Origin: Flavobacterium succinicans
GTDB taxonomy: Bacteria > Bacteroidota > Bacteroidia > Flavobacteriales > Flavobacteriaceae
NCBI RefSeq assembly: GCF_001662485.1
Contig: NZ_JMTM01000017.1
Location: forward strand, 186,001-250,000
DNA: 64,000 nucleotides
Direction: 5' to 3'
The notes beneath the pieces are model-generated. The model had not been told where the DNA came from. It made no database searches and saw only the letters and a program-made list of their open reading frames with translations. This document shows, piece by piece, positions 38,846 through 47,671 of this stretch; position 1 is the first letter of the stretch; each line of letters starts with the position of its first letter. The position numbers were made by a program, and so were the translations under genes.

Positions 38846-38882
38846 CAAATTCCAAGAAGTAGTTGCACCCTTGGAATTTGGG
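38846..38882. repeat. Short hairpin repeat, copy 1 (after copA)
   Basis: CCAAATTCCAAG (38846-38857) pairs perfectly with CTTGGAATTTGG (38871-38882). The core TTCCAAGAAGTAGTTG recurs at 39798-39813. It may act as the copA terminator, although no T run follows directly. Confidence 0.6.
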
Positions 38883-38924
38883 ATTTATCTCGAAACTTCG
38901 GGATTGGGATTTGTCAATTTCAAA

Positions 38925-39107
38925 TCAATCTTTTTTATGTTGTTGTTCGGTATGATTTTGATTTCCATTAAGCATTGTGTCTCCCTCGTTTAGTCCGTTT
39001 GACATTCCGACCATAAATGCTGTAATAATTAGAATAATTTTTCTTTTTATCCAAAGAAGAGGTCGTTTAGATTTCTCTAAACGTGTTTTGTTATTATGTT
39101 TATACAT
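38925..39107 (-). CDS. Small membrane protein, hypothetical
   Basis: The 60-residue product has a basic N-terminal part (KHNNKTRLEKSKRP), a single hydrophobic segment (IILIITAFMVGMS, about 29-41) and a polar tail with NGNQNHTEQQHKKD. The positive-inside pattern supports a real one-helix membrane protein with its C terminus outside. It is unrecognised. It converges with copA. Confidence 0.45.
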   Translation of the reverse strand: MYKHNNKTRLEKSKRPLLWIKRKIILIITAFMVGMSNGLNEGDTMLNGNQNHTEQQHKKD

Positions 39108-39179
39108 TTAGTAAATGATAAAAGATTATACATATTTATATTCTTATGCGCTGATTGGCATAAAAGCTTAAAAATTAAT

Positions 39180-39551
39180 TTATGCTATGTATAAACTTTT
39201 GTATTCGTTTTTTGAAGTAATCAATTCATTTATAAAAATGTTTTGGGACATCATAGCACTTACTTCTTGATAAAGTAGTGTTTGAATTTTTAAAAGAACC
39301 TTGACTTGAAGATTAATAAAATCTTTGATGTCTAGGCATAAAAATAGAATTGGAAAGGAGGTAATTTTAGATGAATTTACTTGCTTGAAGAAGTACAATT
39401 CGGAATCTTTCGTGTTTAATTCTGTTTTGAGAATTATGTTCGAAAATTGATAATAAGCTGCTGAATTTGTTTGAGAATGTAAAGTACAATCATTAACAAC
39501 TAGTCCAAAAACTAGAATGAGAGAAAGAAGATATTTTATGTTTTTGTTCAA
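39180..39551 (-). CDS. Secreted hypothetical protein
   Basis: Not recognised. The 123-residue product has a plausible signal sequence (NIKYLLSLILVFGLVVND). The rest is 90 residues of mixed hydrophobic and polar character without known motifs. The surrounding DNA is very AT-rich, so a chance frame is possible. The signal-like start is the main support. Confidence 0.4.
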   Translation of the reverse strand: MNKNIKYLLSLILVFGLVVNDCTLHSQTNSAAYYQFSNIILKTELNTKDSELYFFKQVNSSKITSFPILFLCLDIKDFINLQVKVLLKIQTLLYQEVSAMMSQNIFINELITSKNEYKSLYIA

Positions 39552-39785
39552 TCTAATTAATTCTAATTGCTTGTTTGAGTTTGGTGTTTTTTAGCGGATT
39601 ATTTTTTTCTAAACGAAACTACAAATAAAATGGATAATTTCACCAAGTCTTCAACCTAAAGTTTTAACTCAAGTTTCAATTTTTACAAATGACAAAATCA
39701 ATTTTTTGATTTTTTCCACCTTGTTAAATAAAACTAAAGTTTTTTTTGTGGAAATTATTTTATCGGAGCTAACATCCCTGAAGCA

Positions 39786-39829
39786 ACAAATTCCATATTC
39801 CAAGAAGTAGTTGTACTCTTGGAATTTGT
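39786..39829. repeat. Short hairpin repeat, copy 2
   Basis: ACAAATTCC (39786-39794) pairs with GGAATTTGT (39821-39829), and alternatively ATTCCAAG (39797-39804) with CTTGGAAT (39818-39825). The core TTCCAAGAAGTAGTTG is the same as in the copy at 38846-38882. It lies just after the stop of the minus-strand SDR gene and may end its transcript. Confidence 0.6.
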
Positions 39830-39832
39830 AAT

Positions 39833-41254
39833 TTATTTTTTAATCAATTTATTTATCATACCTTCAAAGATAAAGCCATGAAAAGGGAGAACGGAGTACC
39901 AATACAATTTGCCCCAAAAACCATGCGGTTTGAAAGTGGCTGCTTGGTAAAGTGTATTGTGTATGATTTTGAATTCCAGCCAAGCTTCACCGGGGAGTTT
40001 CATTTCGGCATACAAAACGAGTTTGCCTTCTTTTTTGTTGGCATACAATACCCGCCAAAAATCCAAAACGTCACCAGAATGAATGTCGTGTTGGTTGGTG
40101 CGTCCTCTGCGTAAACCAACGCCTCCCACTAATTTGTCTACAAATCCTCTGATTTCCCAGAGCCAGTCGCCATAATACCAACCGGTTTCGCCACCAATAG
40201 ACCAAATGCGTTCGGTGGTATAGTTACGGTTGAGAATTTCTTTTTTGCGACGATCGATAAAGCAATTTTTTCTGGGAACTTTAAGGTAATCGGCAACACT
40301 ACCTGTGAATTGGCCACTAATCATAGCATCTTTCCAGCTCGAAGCGATGTCGTCTTTGTCTATTTTGATCAACGCTCTCGAAACAGCTTCGCTATACCTC
40401 ATTGGAGAAACTCCTAGTAGTTTATTAATACGGTTGTCTTTGCAAACTACTTCTACTTTCATACTGCTGACCAATGCAGCTGCGAGTTTGTAGGTAGTTG
40501 AAGTAACAAAATACAGCCAATACGACGACAATTTTGGCGTCATTACGGGCACTGTATAAATATAGCGTTTCAATCCAGCAGCTTTGGCAAAACCCAAAAG
40601 CATTTCTTTGTAAGTTAAAATATCTGGGCCGCCAATGTCAAAATTCTGATCATAAGTTAATTCATTATGTAAACTTCCTATCAAAAAGTCCAACACATCC
40701 GAAATAGCAATCGGTTGGCATTTGGTATTGAGCCATTTTGGAGTAATCATGATTGGAAGCTTGTTGACCAAATCGCGGATGATTTCAAAAGAAGCACTTC
40801 CTGAGCCTACAATAATCCCTGCTCTTAAAGTTGTGATGGCAAAAAGACCTGTTTTTAGAACATCTTCAACGGCTTTACGAGAGGCCAAATGTTTGGATAA
40901 AATAGTGTCATTGACAATGCCACTCAAGTAAATGACTTGTTTGACTTGGGTGAGGTTCATTCGGTCAACAAAATTCATAGCCGAGGCATACTCCAACTCA
41001 TCATAATTCTTGGCCGAACCCGACATGGAATGAATCAAATAATAAGCGGCATCAATTTCGTTGGGAATAGCACTTAAACTTTCTTGATTCAAAAAATCGA
41101 CTTCTATAACTTGTACTTCATCAACTAAATTTTCGGGTAAATAAAAACGGTCTTTATCTCTTACACAGCAAATCACATGATGTCCTTGAGCTACTAGCAA
41201 GGGCAATAGTCGCTTTCCAATATATCCTGTGGCTCCTGTTAATAGAATATTCAT
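39833..41254 (-). CDS. SDR-family NAD(P)-binding protein with C-terminal DUF2867
   Basis: The 473-residue protein has an N-terminal extended-SDR/NmrA-like domain (LLTGATGYIGKRLLPLL at residues 4-20, the NAD(P)-binding loop). A C-terminal DUF2867 part follows from about 320 (RIWSIGGETGWYYGDWLWEIRGFVDKLVGG). The substrate is unknown. The family is commonly found near photolyases and other light-induced genes, which fits its place here. No membrane segment is clear. Confidence 0.82.
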   Translation of the reverse strand: MNILLTGATGYIGKRLLPLLVAQGHHVICCVRDKDRFYLPENLVDEVQVIEVDFLNQESLSAIPNEIDAAYYLIHSMSGSAKNYDELEYASAMNFVDRMNLTQVKQVIYLSGIVNDTILSKHLASRKAVEDVLKTGLFAITTLRAGIIVGSGSASFEIIRDLVNKLPIMITPKWLNTKCQPIAISDVLDFLIGSLHNELTYDQNFDIGGPDILTYKEMLLGFAKAAGLKRYIYTVPVMTPKLSSYWLYFVTSTTYKLAAALVSSMKVEVVCKDNRINKLLGVSPMRYSEAVSRALIKIDKDDIASSWKDAMISGQFTGSVADYLKVPRKNCFIDRRKKEILNRNYTTERIWSIGGETGWYYGDWLWEIRGFVDKLVGGVGLRRGRTNQHDIHSGDVLDFWRVLYANKKEGKLVLYAEMKLPGEAWLEFKIIHNTLYQAATFKPHGFWGKLYWYSVLPFHGFIFEGMINKLIKK

Positions 41255-41384
41255 GTTGTGGTTTTTTGTTTTCTTTTAAATGTAGTTAAAATATTGATTT
41301 ATAAGTAAATAAAATTGATTTTTTTGTGGGTTTTGCCTACAAAAGAGGATTTAGAATGTTTTTTATCGTTCGGAAAGAGTGATT

Positions 41385-42068
41385 TTAGATTTTAAAACTA
41401 ACCATACCATAATCCATGGCAAAAACTTGTCCTGAAATGGATTTGGCTTCATCCGAAATTAGAAAATTTGCCATATGTGCTACTTCATTTGGTTTTAAAT
41501 ACCCTTTCATCGGATGGCGTTCGATCATGTTTTCTTTCATTCTGTCATTTCTTAAGATACCCGCTGCTAATGAAGTTTCTGTAATTGTGGGCGCAATGGC
41601 ATTAATTCGGATCACAGAAGCCAATTCAGCTCCCAAAGATTTTACCAATCCTTCTACACCTGCTTTGGCAGTTGCGATACTAGCGTGAAAGGGCATTCCT
41701 AATTTTGCTGCAACTGTACTAAACAAAAGAATGGAGGGGTTTTGTCCTTTTCGCAAGGCTGGTAAATATTTCTGGATGGCTTTTACAGCGCCAATAACAT
41801 TGATTTCAAAATCGTTTTTGAAATCGGATATGCTGAGGTTCCCGATTGGTTTTAAATTAATACTACCCGGACAATAAATCAAAGTATCTATATTCTCGAT
41901 CTCTGGAAGTTCATCTTGTAAAACATCAACGGAATAATGCGTCAGATTAGGATGCGATACATCTGGTGCTGTTCTACTGAGGTTGTATACTTGATTCGAT
42001 TGCAATTGTTGTATTAGTATCGCGCTACCAATTCCTTTGCTACCGCCAATGATTACGATGTTTTTCAT
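41385..42068 (-). CDS. Short-chain dehydrogenase/reductase
   Basis: The 227-residue classical SDR has the coenzyme loop IIGGSKGIGSAI (residues 5-16). Its catalytic Ser lies in LLFSTVAAKLG. The usual YxxxK is replaced by HASIATAKAG, in which Tyr is absent and Lys is kept. The C-terminal ISGQVFAMDYGMVS is typical. Lack of the catalytic tyrosine at the expected place casts doubt on ordinary SDR chemistry. It lies between the DUF2867 protein gene and the DUF2805 protein gene on the same strand. Confidence 0.8.
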   Translation of the reverse strand: MKNIVIIGGSKGIGSAILIQQLQSNQVYNLSRTAPDVSHPNLTHYSVDVLQDELPEIENIDTLIYCPGSINLKPIGNLSISDFKNDFEINVIGAVKAIQKYLPALRKGQNPSILLFSTVAAKLGMPFHASIATAKAGVEGLVKSLGAELASVIRINAIAPTITETSLAAGILRNDRMKENMIERHPMKGYLKPNEVAHMANFLISDEAKSISGQVFAMDYGMVSFKI

Positions 42069-42086
42069 ATACGTTTTGAGTTTGGT

Positions 42087-42371
42087 TTATCGTTTTGATA
42101 TTTTGTTATGCGTGATTTGTCGCTGTAAAGTACATTTGAATCTTCCTTCGGTAAAATTTCGAAGTTTCTCGTGCTTGGTTTTCCGACCTTGTACTCTGGC
42201 ACGCCAAAGTCTGAAACTCGAAGGCTTCATTTCGGCACGCATCAAGTCGATGACTTCTTGTTCTTTTAATCCAAATTGCAATTGGATGGCTTCGAAAGTG
42301 GTTCGGTCTTCCCACGCCATTTCTATAATTCGGTCGATTTCTAATTCGGTAAGGGCTATTTTGTTGGGCAT
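42087..42371 (-). CDS. DUF2805 / TIGR03643 family protein
   Basis: The 94-residue protein contains IIEMAWEDRTTFEAIQLQFG, then EQEVIDLMRAEMKPSSFRLWRARVQGRKTKH, which define the TIGR03643 (DUF2805) family. The family has a helix-turn-helix-like character and no known function. It is recurrent near photolyases. It is 18 bases upstream of the SDR gene, so probably in one operon with it. Its basic, compact form would suit nucleic-acid binding. Confidence 0.82.
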   Translation of the reverse strand: MPNKIALTELEIDRIIEMAWEDRTTFEAIQLQFGLKEQEVIDLMRAEMKPSSFRLWRARVQGRKTKHEKLRNFTEGRFKCTLQRQITHNKISKR

Positions 42372-42613
42372 AGCTAAAGCTTTTTTTTGGGGTTATATAT
42401 GAATCCCTTTTATCAAAAAAATTATTCAAAACATATAAGTCAAATAAGTTTTAGTTTGAATTCCTAAAGTGAAATTTATAGTTCAAATAAGTAGTTGAAA
42501 CTACTAGTATCTTATTTTTACTTTTAACTAATTGGATGAATAGGCTTTTTTAAAAAACTTAGTTGGCTTATATGTTTGGTATTAAATGTTTGTTTATTTT
42601 ATGAATAGTATTT

Positions 42614-44098
42614 TTAATCGCTATCGCCAATATCGGCTAGGGTATGTAATTTCAAAATACGATTGCTTTCTTCTTTAACCAATGGATTTTTCTTCATTTT
42701 CCATAAAAAATCCGAAGCAAATTTTCTTGTTCGATCAATATTGACAATCGGTTTTGGATAGTCTTTTCCCAATTCGAAATTGTTGAATTTTTGGTCCAAA
42801 AAGGTCATTTTACTTGGTTGATGAACGAAAGGCAAGGGCAAATTTCGTAACTCGGGTACCCATTGTTTTATGAATTCTCCTTGCGGGTCGTGTTCCAAAC
42901 TATTTTTTATCGGGTTGTAAATTCGTAATAAGTTGACACCCGTTTCACCTGCTTGCATTTGCAATTGCGGGTAGTGAATGCCCGGCTCAAAATCCAAAAA
43001 CATTTGCGATAAATGTTGCGTAGCTTCTTGCCAAGGTTGCCATAGGTTATGGGTAAAAAATGATACCAATAATGCTCGCATTCTAAAGTTGAGGTAGCCT
43101 GTTTCGTTCAAGCAGCGCATACAAGCATCAACGAGAGGTACACCAGTTTGTCCTTTTTTCCAAGCCTCGACATAATTGGAATTGATTTTCTTTTTTAAAT
43201 CGTGATAGCCTTTGTTGATGCTTTCAAACTCCATAATTTCTTCCATTTCAAATTTTTGAATAAAATGGGCTTGCCAAGTAAGTCTCGACACAAAGGAATC
43301 AATTTGTTTTTTGTTGGTACAAATCAACCGAAAAGTAGCGGCTCGCTGCAATACTTCTCGGGCAGATAAATTTCCCCAAGCAATATATGGGGAAAGGCGA
43401 CTGCAACTTTTTCTAGCCAACAAGGGTTTTGAAATATGATCGCTATAATTGAAATAACGATTTTTAAAAAAGGAGTCTAAATATTTTTCTCCCATTTCAG
43501 TGCCTCCTTTTTGAAAAATGGCATCGGGAATGGTGGTCAAATTTGTTTTTTCTAGTAAGCGCTCTAATTTTTCAATTTGGTTCAATCTCAGAAAGGTATC
43601 GTCATTTGGTAAAAAAGAAAATTTCGGTTCATTCATATATTTTTCCCATTGCACCACCCAATTGCTTCGGTTTTTTAGCCCTCTAAAAATGCCATTGTTG
43701 ATGTTTTCTATCCAATTGATTTGGTTGTTTTTGCAAAATCTTTTGAATGCTTTGTCTCTTTCGTACGTTATTCTTACTCCAGTTTCTTGATGTGAATAGA
43801 CATTTTTGATGGCGTATAGTTCTTGAATACTATTAATGGCACTAATGACTTCACCATTTACCGCTAAAACTTTTGTATTATAAGGTTCTAGTTGGGTGTT
43901 GAGCGCTACGATAGATTGCTTGATGAAATTCCAATGTCTGTCGCTATAATGTCCATCGTTTTGCAATGATTTTTCAAAAACATACAGTAAAAGTGTGGGC
44001 TGACCAGAATGGATTGCAGAATGGATTGCCTCGTTGTCCTGCAAACGAAGGTCTCTTTTGAACCAAACGATATTGATATGTTTTTTATTCGAATTCAT
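42614..44098 (-). CDS. Cryptochrome/photolyase-like FAD-binding protein
   Basis: The 494-residue protein has the photolyase N-terminal domain ([18 protein letters not shown]) and an FAD domain ([38 protein letters not shown]). It differs from class I photolyases at the inner tryptophan of the electron-transfer chain. The NWQW of the other photolyase in this window reads [12 protein letters not shown] here, while the middle Trp (PWQEAT) is kept. It is a separate subfamily, perhaps a photoreceptor or a photolyase that uses another electron path. It is directly downstream of a DASH-cryptochrome remnant. Confidence 0.85.
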   Translation of the reverse strand: MNSNKKHINIVWFKRDLRLQDNEAIHSAIHSGQPTLLLYVFEKSLQNDGHYSDRHWNFIKQSIVALNTQLEPYNTKVLAVNGEVISAINSIQELYAIKNVYSHQETGVRITYERDKAFKRFCKNNQINWIENINNGIFRGLKNRSNWVVQWEKYMNEPKFSFLPNDDTFLRLNQIEKLERLLEKTNLTTIPDAIFQKGGTEMGEKYLDSFFKNRYFNYSDHISKPLLARKSCSRLSPYIAWGNLSAREVLQRAATFRLICTNKKQIDSFVSRLTWQAHFIQKFEMEEIMEFESINKGYHDLKKKINSNYVEAWKKGQTGVPLVDACMRCLNETGYLNFRMRALLVSFFTHNLWQPWQEATQHLSQMFLDFEPGIHYPQLQMQAGETGVNLLRIYNPIKNSLEHDPQGEFIKQWVPELRNLPLPFVHQPSKMTFLDQKFNNFELGKDYPKPIVNIDRTRKFASDFLWKMKKNPLVKEESNRILKLHTLADIGDSD

Positions 44099-44101
44099 CT
44101 T

Positions 44102-44218
44102 TTAAAAAAGTTGTTGTTGTAGCCAGCGTTGCTGGAATTTGGACTGTTTGTCATAGTTTTGCGCTTGTAAGGCGACATTGAATTTTCTATCACGAGAATC
44201 GTTACTCGCACCTGAAAC
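44102..44218 (-). pseudogene. C-terminal remnant of a DASH-type cryptochrome
   Basis: Read on the minus strand, this stretch gives 38 residues and a stop: VSGASNDSRDRKFN, then VALQAQNYDKQSKFQQRWLQ and QQLF. SNDSRDRKFN, a xQAxxYD block and a KxxxWL end are the hallmarks of the C terminus of DASH cryptochromes (NWxYxAGVGNDxRxRxFN...). A stop at 44219-44221 in the same frame closes it upstream, and the ABC1 gene ends at 44230. The rest of the gene is therefore gone. The remnant ends 4 bases before the next photolyase-like gene, consistent with a former operon. Confidence 0.6.
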
Positions 44219-44229
44219 CTAAATTCTAT

Positions 44230-45537
44230 CTACAAATAGTTTTGGTATTGATTTACCGCAATGGAAGTCTTAAGGTCAAACATCAAATTATACAAACCAA
44301 AAAAGGTTCTATTCATATAAATAAAATGCTTGGAACCTCGATTACCATTCATCTTGCGCAGGTTGGTGTCTTTGGCGAAACGCTCACCCAATTGCGCAAT
44401 ATTGTTAAAGAAGACTTCATCTGAAAAATCAAAATGCGTGTTTTGAAACGGCAAAGTGAATAGCGATAGCAAATCATAAAACATACTGGTGAAATACGCA
44501 ATTTCTTCTGGAGTATCTTCTTTTCTTAAAATCTCAAGCTCAAATAATTTGGCATTAAAGAGTTGTTTATTGTCAATGATTTCTTTGTTTATTAATTCAA
44601 AGTACGGCACATAAAAGTCATTCGGAATGCTTTTCATACAACCAAAATCCAATGCAACCAATTGCTGGTTGTTATCTACCAAAAAGTTCCCAGGATGTGG
44701 GTCGGCGTGTACTTTTCGTAAAACGTGAATTTGGTACATATAAAAATCCCAAAGTGCTTGTCCAACTTTGTTGGCGGTTTCTTGGTTGGTATTTTCGGCA
44801 GTGAACTCAGATAGATGTTTTCCTGTCATCCAATCCATCGTTAGGATTTTTTCGGATGAAAATTCTGGATAGTAGGCGGGAAAAACCAAGTTTTCTATTT
44901 TTTGGCAAGCTGCCACTACTTCTTGACTTTGTTTAAGTTCAAGCGTATAATTGGTTTCTTCAATCAATTTGTCTTCTACTTCTTTAAAGTATTTATCAGA
45001 ATCTTTACCTTGTAGATTAAACATTCGAATCGCCATTGGTTTAACCAAAGCCAAATCCGACGAAATGCTATTGGCTACGCCTGGATATTGAATTTTTACC
45101 GCCAATTTTTTTCCGTTTTTCTTGGCCAAATGTACTTGACCAATACTTGCTGCGTTTACCGATTCGGCATTGAATTCGTCAAAAATTTCATAAGGGGTTT
45201 TGCCAAAATTGGTTTTGAAGGTTTTCAGCACCAAAGGAGCTGATAGAGGCGGAACAGAAAACTGCGACAATGAAAACTTTTCTACATAGGCTTGTGGTAG
45301 AAAATTTTTGTCCATACTCAGCATTTGTGCCACTTTTAGCGCACTTCCTTTTAAACTTTTTAGGCCATCATAAATATCTTCGGCATTGTCTTCGTTGAGT
45401 TTGTCTCTCGTCAAGTCGGAGTTGACTATTTTTTCGCCGTAATATTTTAGGTAATTCACGCCTACTTTTGCCCCTGTTTGTACCAATTTGGTCGCTCGTT
45501 CAATCTTTGAAGTAGGAATATAGTCTATAGTTTTCAT
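44230..45537 (-). CDS. ABC1/UbiB (AarF) family atypical kinase
   Basis: The 435-residue protein has the ABC1 kinase-like core. An LKGSALKVAQMLS region takes the place of the usual KxGQ motif, with VAQ for xGQ. The alanine-rich loop is NAASIGQVH, the ATP lysine is in LAVKIQYPG, and HADPHPGNF and LDFGCMK are present. Family members support quinone synthesis or act as ATPases at membranes. Its start overlaps the stop of a TetR regulator gene by one base (TAATG). Its place beside light-response genes is shared with other Bacteroidota as far as I recall. Confidence 0.85.
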   Translation of the reverse strand: MKTIDYIPTSKIERATKLVQTGAKVGVNYLKYYGEKIVNSDLTRDKLNEDNAEDIYDGLKSLKGSALKVAQMLSMDKNFLPQAYVEKFSLSQFSVPPLSAPLVLKTFKTNFGKTPYEIFDEFNAESVNAASIGQVHLAKKNGKKLAVKIQYPGVANSISSDLALVKPMAIRMFNLQGKDSDKYFKEVEDKLIEETNYTLELKQSQEVVAACQKIENLVFPAYYPEFSSEKILTMDWMTGKHLSEFTAENTNQETANKVGQALWDFYMYQIHVLRKVHADPHPGNFLVDNNQQLVALDFGCMKSIPNDFYVPYFELINKEIIDNKQLFNAKLFELEILRKEDTPEEIAYFTSMFYDLLSLFTLPFQNTHFDFSDEVFFNNIAQLGERFAKDTNLRKMNGNRGSKHFIYMNRTFFGLYNLMFDLKTSIAVNQYQNYL

Positions 45538-46196
45538 TAGTTTTTTTGTATTTTTTCTTTGAATAGGAATTTTCCAAAATCGATTAAACTGTCAATAGGC
45601 GTGATGTTCATTAATTCGAAAGCTGCTTTAACCGATTTTTCTATATAAATGTCTGTCTTTTCAAATCCAGCGGAACTGTCGTCCATCCAAAACTTTAAGG
45701 TGAGTAAAAACTGAATCCACAACGATTCTTTTGTCGCTTTTTCTTGGTATTCTTGAAAACGCTCTATTTGAATGCGGAAATCATCGGTGGTAATCTCGCC
45801 TATATAATTTTTGAATTTTTTACGAATATCAGTCAAAAGCATTACGTTTTTTAACTGATTTTTATGCTGTTGCAAGGCATATAAAACATAACTTCGGTTC
45901 GCAGTAATTAATTCGAATAACGTAAAATAAAAGCTCAACAGTTTAGCCCTCATGTCATAACTAGCATATGCTGGATTTTTTTCTAGTAATTCGATGGTTT
46001 TGTCAAAGAATTGAATGAAGATTTCTTTCTCGATAGCGTCAAGTGTCCCGAAGAAGGTGTAAAATTCCGCTTCGCTAAATCCGTTCTGCTGCGCAAATTG
46101 ATAAATTGATTTTGGTTTTTCGTTGTGTTCTAACACATGATTCATGTAATAGGATACTATTAAGTCTTTAGATAGTACTGCTTTTTTAGTTGCCAT
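45537..46196 (-). CDS. TetR/AcrR family transcriptional regulator
   Basis: The 219-residue protein has an N-terminal helix-turn-helix (SIYQFAQQNGFSEAEFYTFFGTLDAIEKEIF, about residues 30-60) and a helical C-terminal domain. It is the first gene of the TetR-ABC1 pair on the minus strand, and it is divergent from a TIGR01777 gene at 46316. It is likely to control both. The ligand is unknown. Confidence 0.75.
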   Translation of the reverse strand: MATKKAVLSKDLIVSYYMNHVLEHNEKPKSIYQFAQQNGFSEAEFYTFFGTLDAIEKEIFIQFFDKTIELLEKNPAYASYDMRAKLLSFYFTLFELITANRSYVLYALQQHKNQLKNVMLLTDIRKKFKNYIGEITTDDFRIQIERFQEYQEKATKESLWIQFLLTLKFWMDDSSAGFEKTDIYIEKSVKAAFELMNITPIDSLIDFGKFLFKEKIQKN

Positions 46197-46315
46197 TGTT
46201 GTTGCGTTTAAATTAGAGTATAAAGATACTATTGTTTAACTTATTTTTAATAATGTTAAACAAAATATTAACCTATGTTTGTATAAGTTATTTTGATAAC
46301 TCAAAAAATAATAAG

Positions 46316-47230
46316 ATGAAAAAAAGGGTATTGTTGACAGGAGGGACTGGTTTTGTTGGGAAATATTTGATTCAAATGTTACTCAACAAGGGATATGCAG
46401 TCAATGTATTGACGCGAAAACCAAAGGAGAATACTGAAGATATTTCTTATTATACTTGGGATGTTTCTGTCGGCAACATCGAAGAAATAGCCGTTTTGGA
46501 AGCTGACTATATCATCCATTTGGCCGGAGAATCCATTGGCGATAAGCGTTGGACGTTAGCACGTAAAAAAGCAATTTTAGACAGTAGAGTGCAATCAGCA
46601 GGCTTGCTGGCGTCAGTTTTACAATCCAATAATAAAAAAGTGAAAGCCTTTATTTCTGCCTCTGGTATTGGAGTGTATGGTGCGTTGAATGGCGAAGGAA
46701 TCTGCACCGAAGAGTCACCAGTGGCTCATGATTTTTTGGGAAAAGTTTGTCAAGAGTGGGAAAAAGCCGCTGATGCCATAGCCTCACTTGGTATTCGCAC
46801 TGTAAAAGTGAGAACAGGCTTGGTTTTGGGAAAAAATGAAGGATTTTTGCAAAAAATGGTTCCAATTTTTCGATACGGATTTGGTTCAGCATTGGGTTCT
46901 GGTAATCAATATATGCCTTGGATTCATATTCACGATTTGTGTGCTATTTATCTTGAAGCGATAGAAAATGAAGCAATGGAAGGCGCTTACAATGCGGCAA
47001 TAGAAGATAGTACCACAAATACTATTTTTTCCAAAACCCTAGCATATAATTACGGTTATTCGGTTTGGTTGCCTAATGTTCCAGCTTTTGTATTGCAATG
47101 GGTTCTCGGGGAAATGTCGGTTCTAGTCCTTACCGGAAGACGAATATCCAATGATAAATTATTGCATTTGGGATTCCGATTTCAATATAAGAATCTTGAT
47201 TTTGCTTTGCGCGATTGCTTAAAAAAGTAG
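46316..47230 (+). CDS. TIGR01777 family oxidoreductase (epimerase-like)
   Basis: The 304-residue protein starts MKKRVLLTGGTGFVGKYL, the NAD(P) loop of the extended SDR family. It has the TIGR01777 hallmarks LAGESIGDKRWTLARKK and SASGIGVYG and a C-terminal DUF1731-like end. An upstream in-frame start at 46232 would add 28 residues ahead of the Rossmann fold, so I reject it. The substrate is unknown. The gene diverges from the TetR gene. Confidence 0.88.
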   Translation: MKKRVLLTGGTGFVGKYLIQMLLNKGYAVNVLTRKPKENTEDISYYTWDVSVGNIEEIAVLEADYIIHLAGESIGDKRWTLARKKAILDSRVQSAGLLASVLQSNNKKVKAFISASGIGVYGALNGEGICTEESPVAHDFLGKVCQEWEKAADAIASLGIRTVKVRTGLVLGKNEGFLQKMVPIFRYGFGSALGSGNQYMPWIHIHDLCAIYLEAIENEAMEGAYNAAIEDSTTNTIFSKTLAYNYGYSVWLPNVPAFVLQWVLGEMSVLVLTGRRISNDKLLHLGFRFQYKNLDFALRDCLKK

Positions 47231-47278
47231 TAGCATTTGTTAAACTAGTTTTATTTATACTTGTAGATGGTTTGTTTT

Positions 47279-47319
47279 TAAAACCTCATTTTGCCGCCAT
47301 AGCGAAATGAGGTTTTTTT
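47279..47319. terminator. Bidirectional terminator between convergent genes
   Basis: AAACCTCATTTTG and CGAAATGAGGTTT form a stem with a 9-base loop, flanked by A and T runs. It lies between the TIGR01777 gene and the DUF1801 gene. Confidence 0.7.
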
Positions 47320-47668
47320 ATTGCGTTTTAGAGGCGTTTTCTTCTACTCTAAATGTAATAATATCAGCGATTAAATCAAGTGGAAGCGGCTGTTCATTCG
47401 GAAACTGCACGGAGCCTTTTCCTTGTTTGTAGTTCGAAAGCGCCTCTGCAAAATGCGTATGACCAGAAGGGGTGGCATACAAACCAATGTGATTTTTGAA
47501 AGCCGCATAGTAAATCAACGGTTTTCCATTCGTTTTGTAGGCGGGCATTCCGTAGCTAATGCTCTCTTGTGCCTCGGGCGCTTTTTCTAAAATGAGCGTT
47601 CTAATTTGCTGCATTCTGATCCGACAGGCTTCGGGAAATTTTGCGAAATAAGAGTCCACCGTTTCCAT
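47318..47668 (-). CDS. DUF1801 (YdhG-like) protein
   Basis: The 116-residue protein has the compact alpha/beta DUF1801 pattern: VDSYFAKFPEACRIRMQQIR, ESISYGMPAYK and a late KGSVQFPNEQPLP. Members resemble frataxin-like iron chaperones by fold, but no function is established. It is 3 bases after an lprI-like gene and probably cotranscribed. Confidence 0.82.
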   Translation of the reverse strand: METVDSYFAKFPEACRIRMQQIRTLILEKAPEAQESISYGMPAYKTNGKPLIYYAAFKNHIGLYATPSGHTHFAEALSNYKQGKGSVQFPNEQPLPLDLIADIITFRVEENASKTQ

Positions 47669-47671
47669 GTC

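Noticed and set aside
46232..46315. N-terminal extension of the TIGR01777 protein
   Set aside because: The Rossmann fold begins right after the ATG at 46316; the extra 28 residues are AT-rich and resemble untranslated leader.
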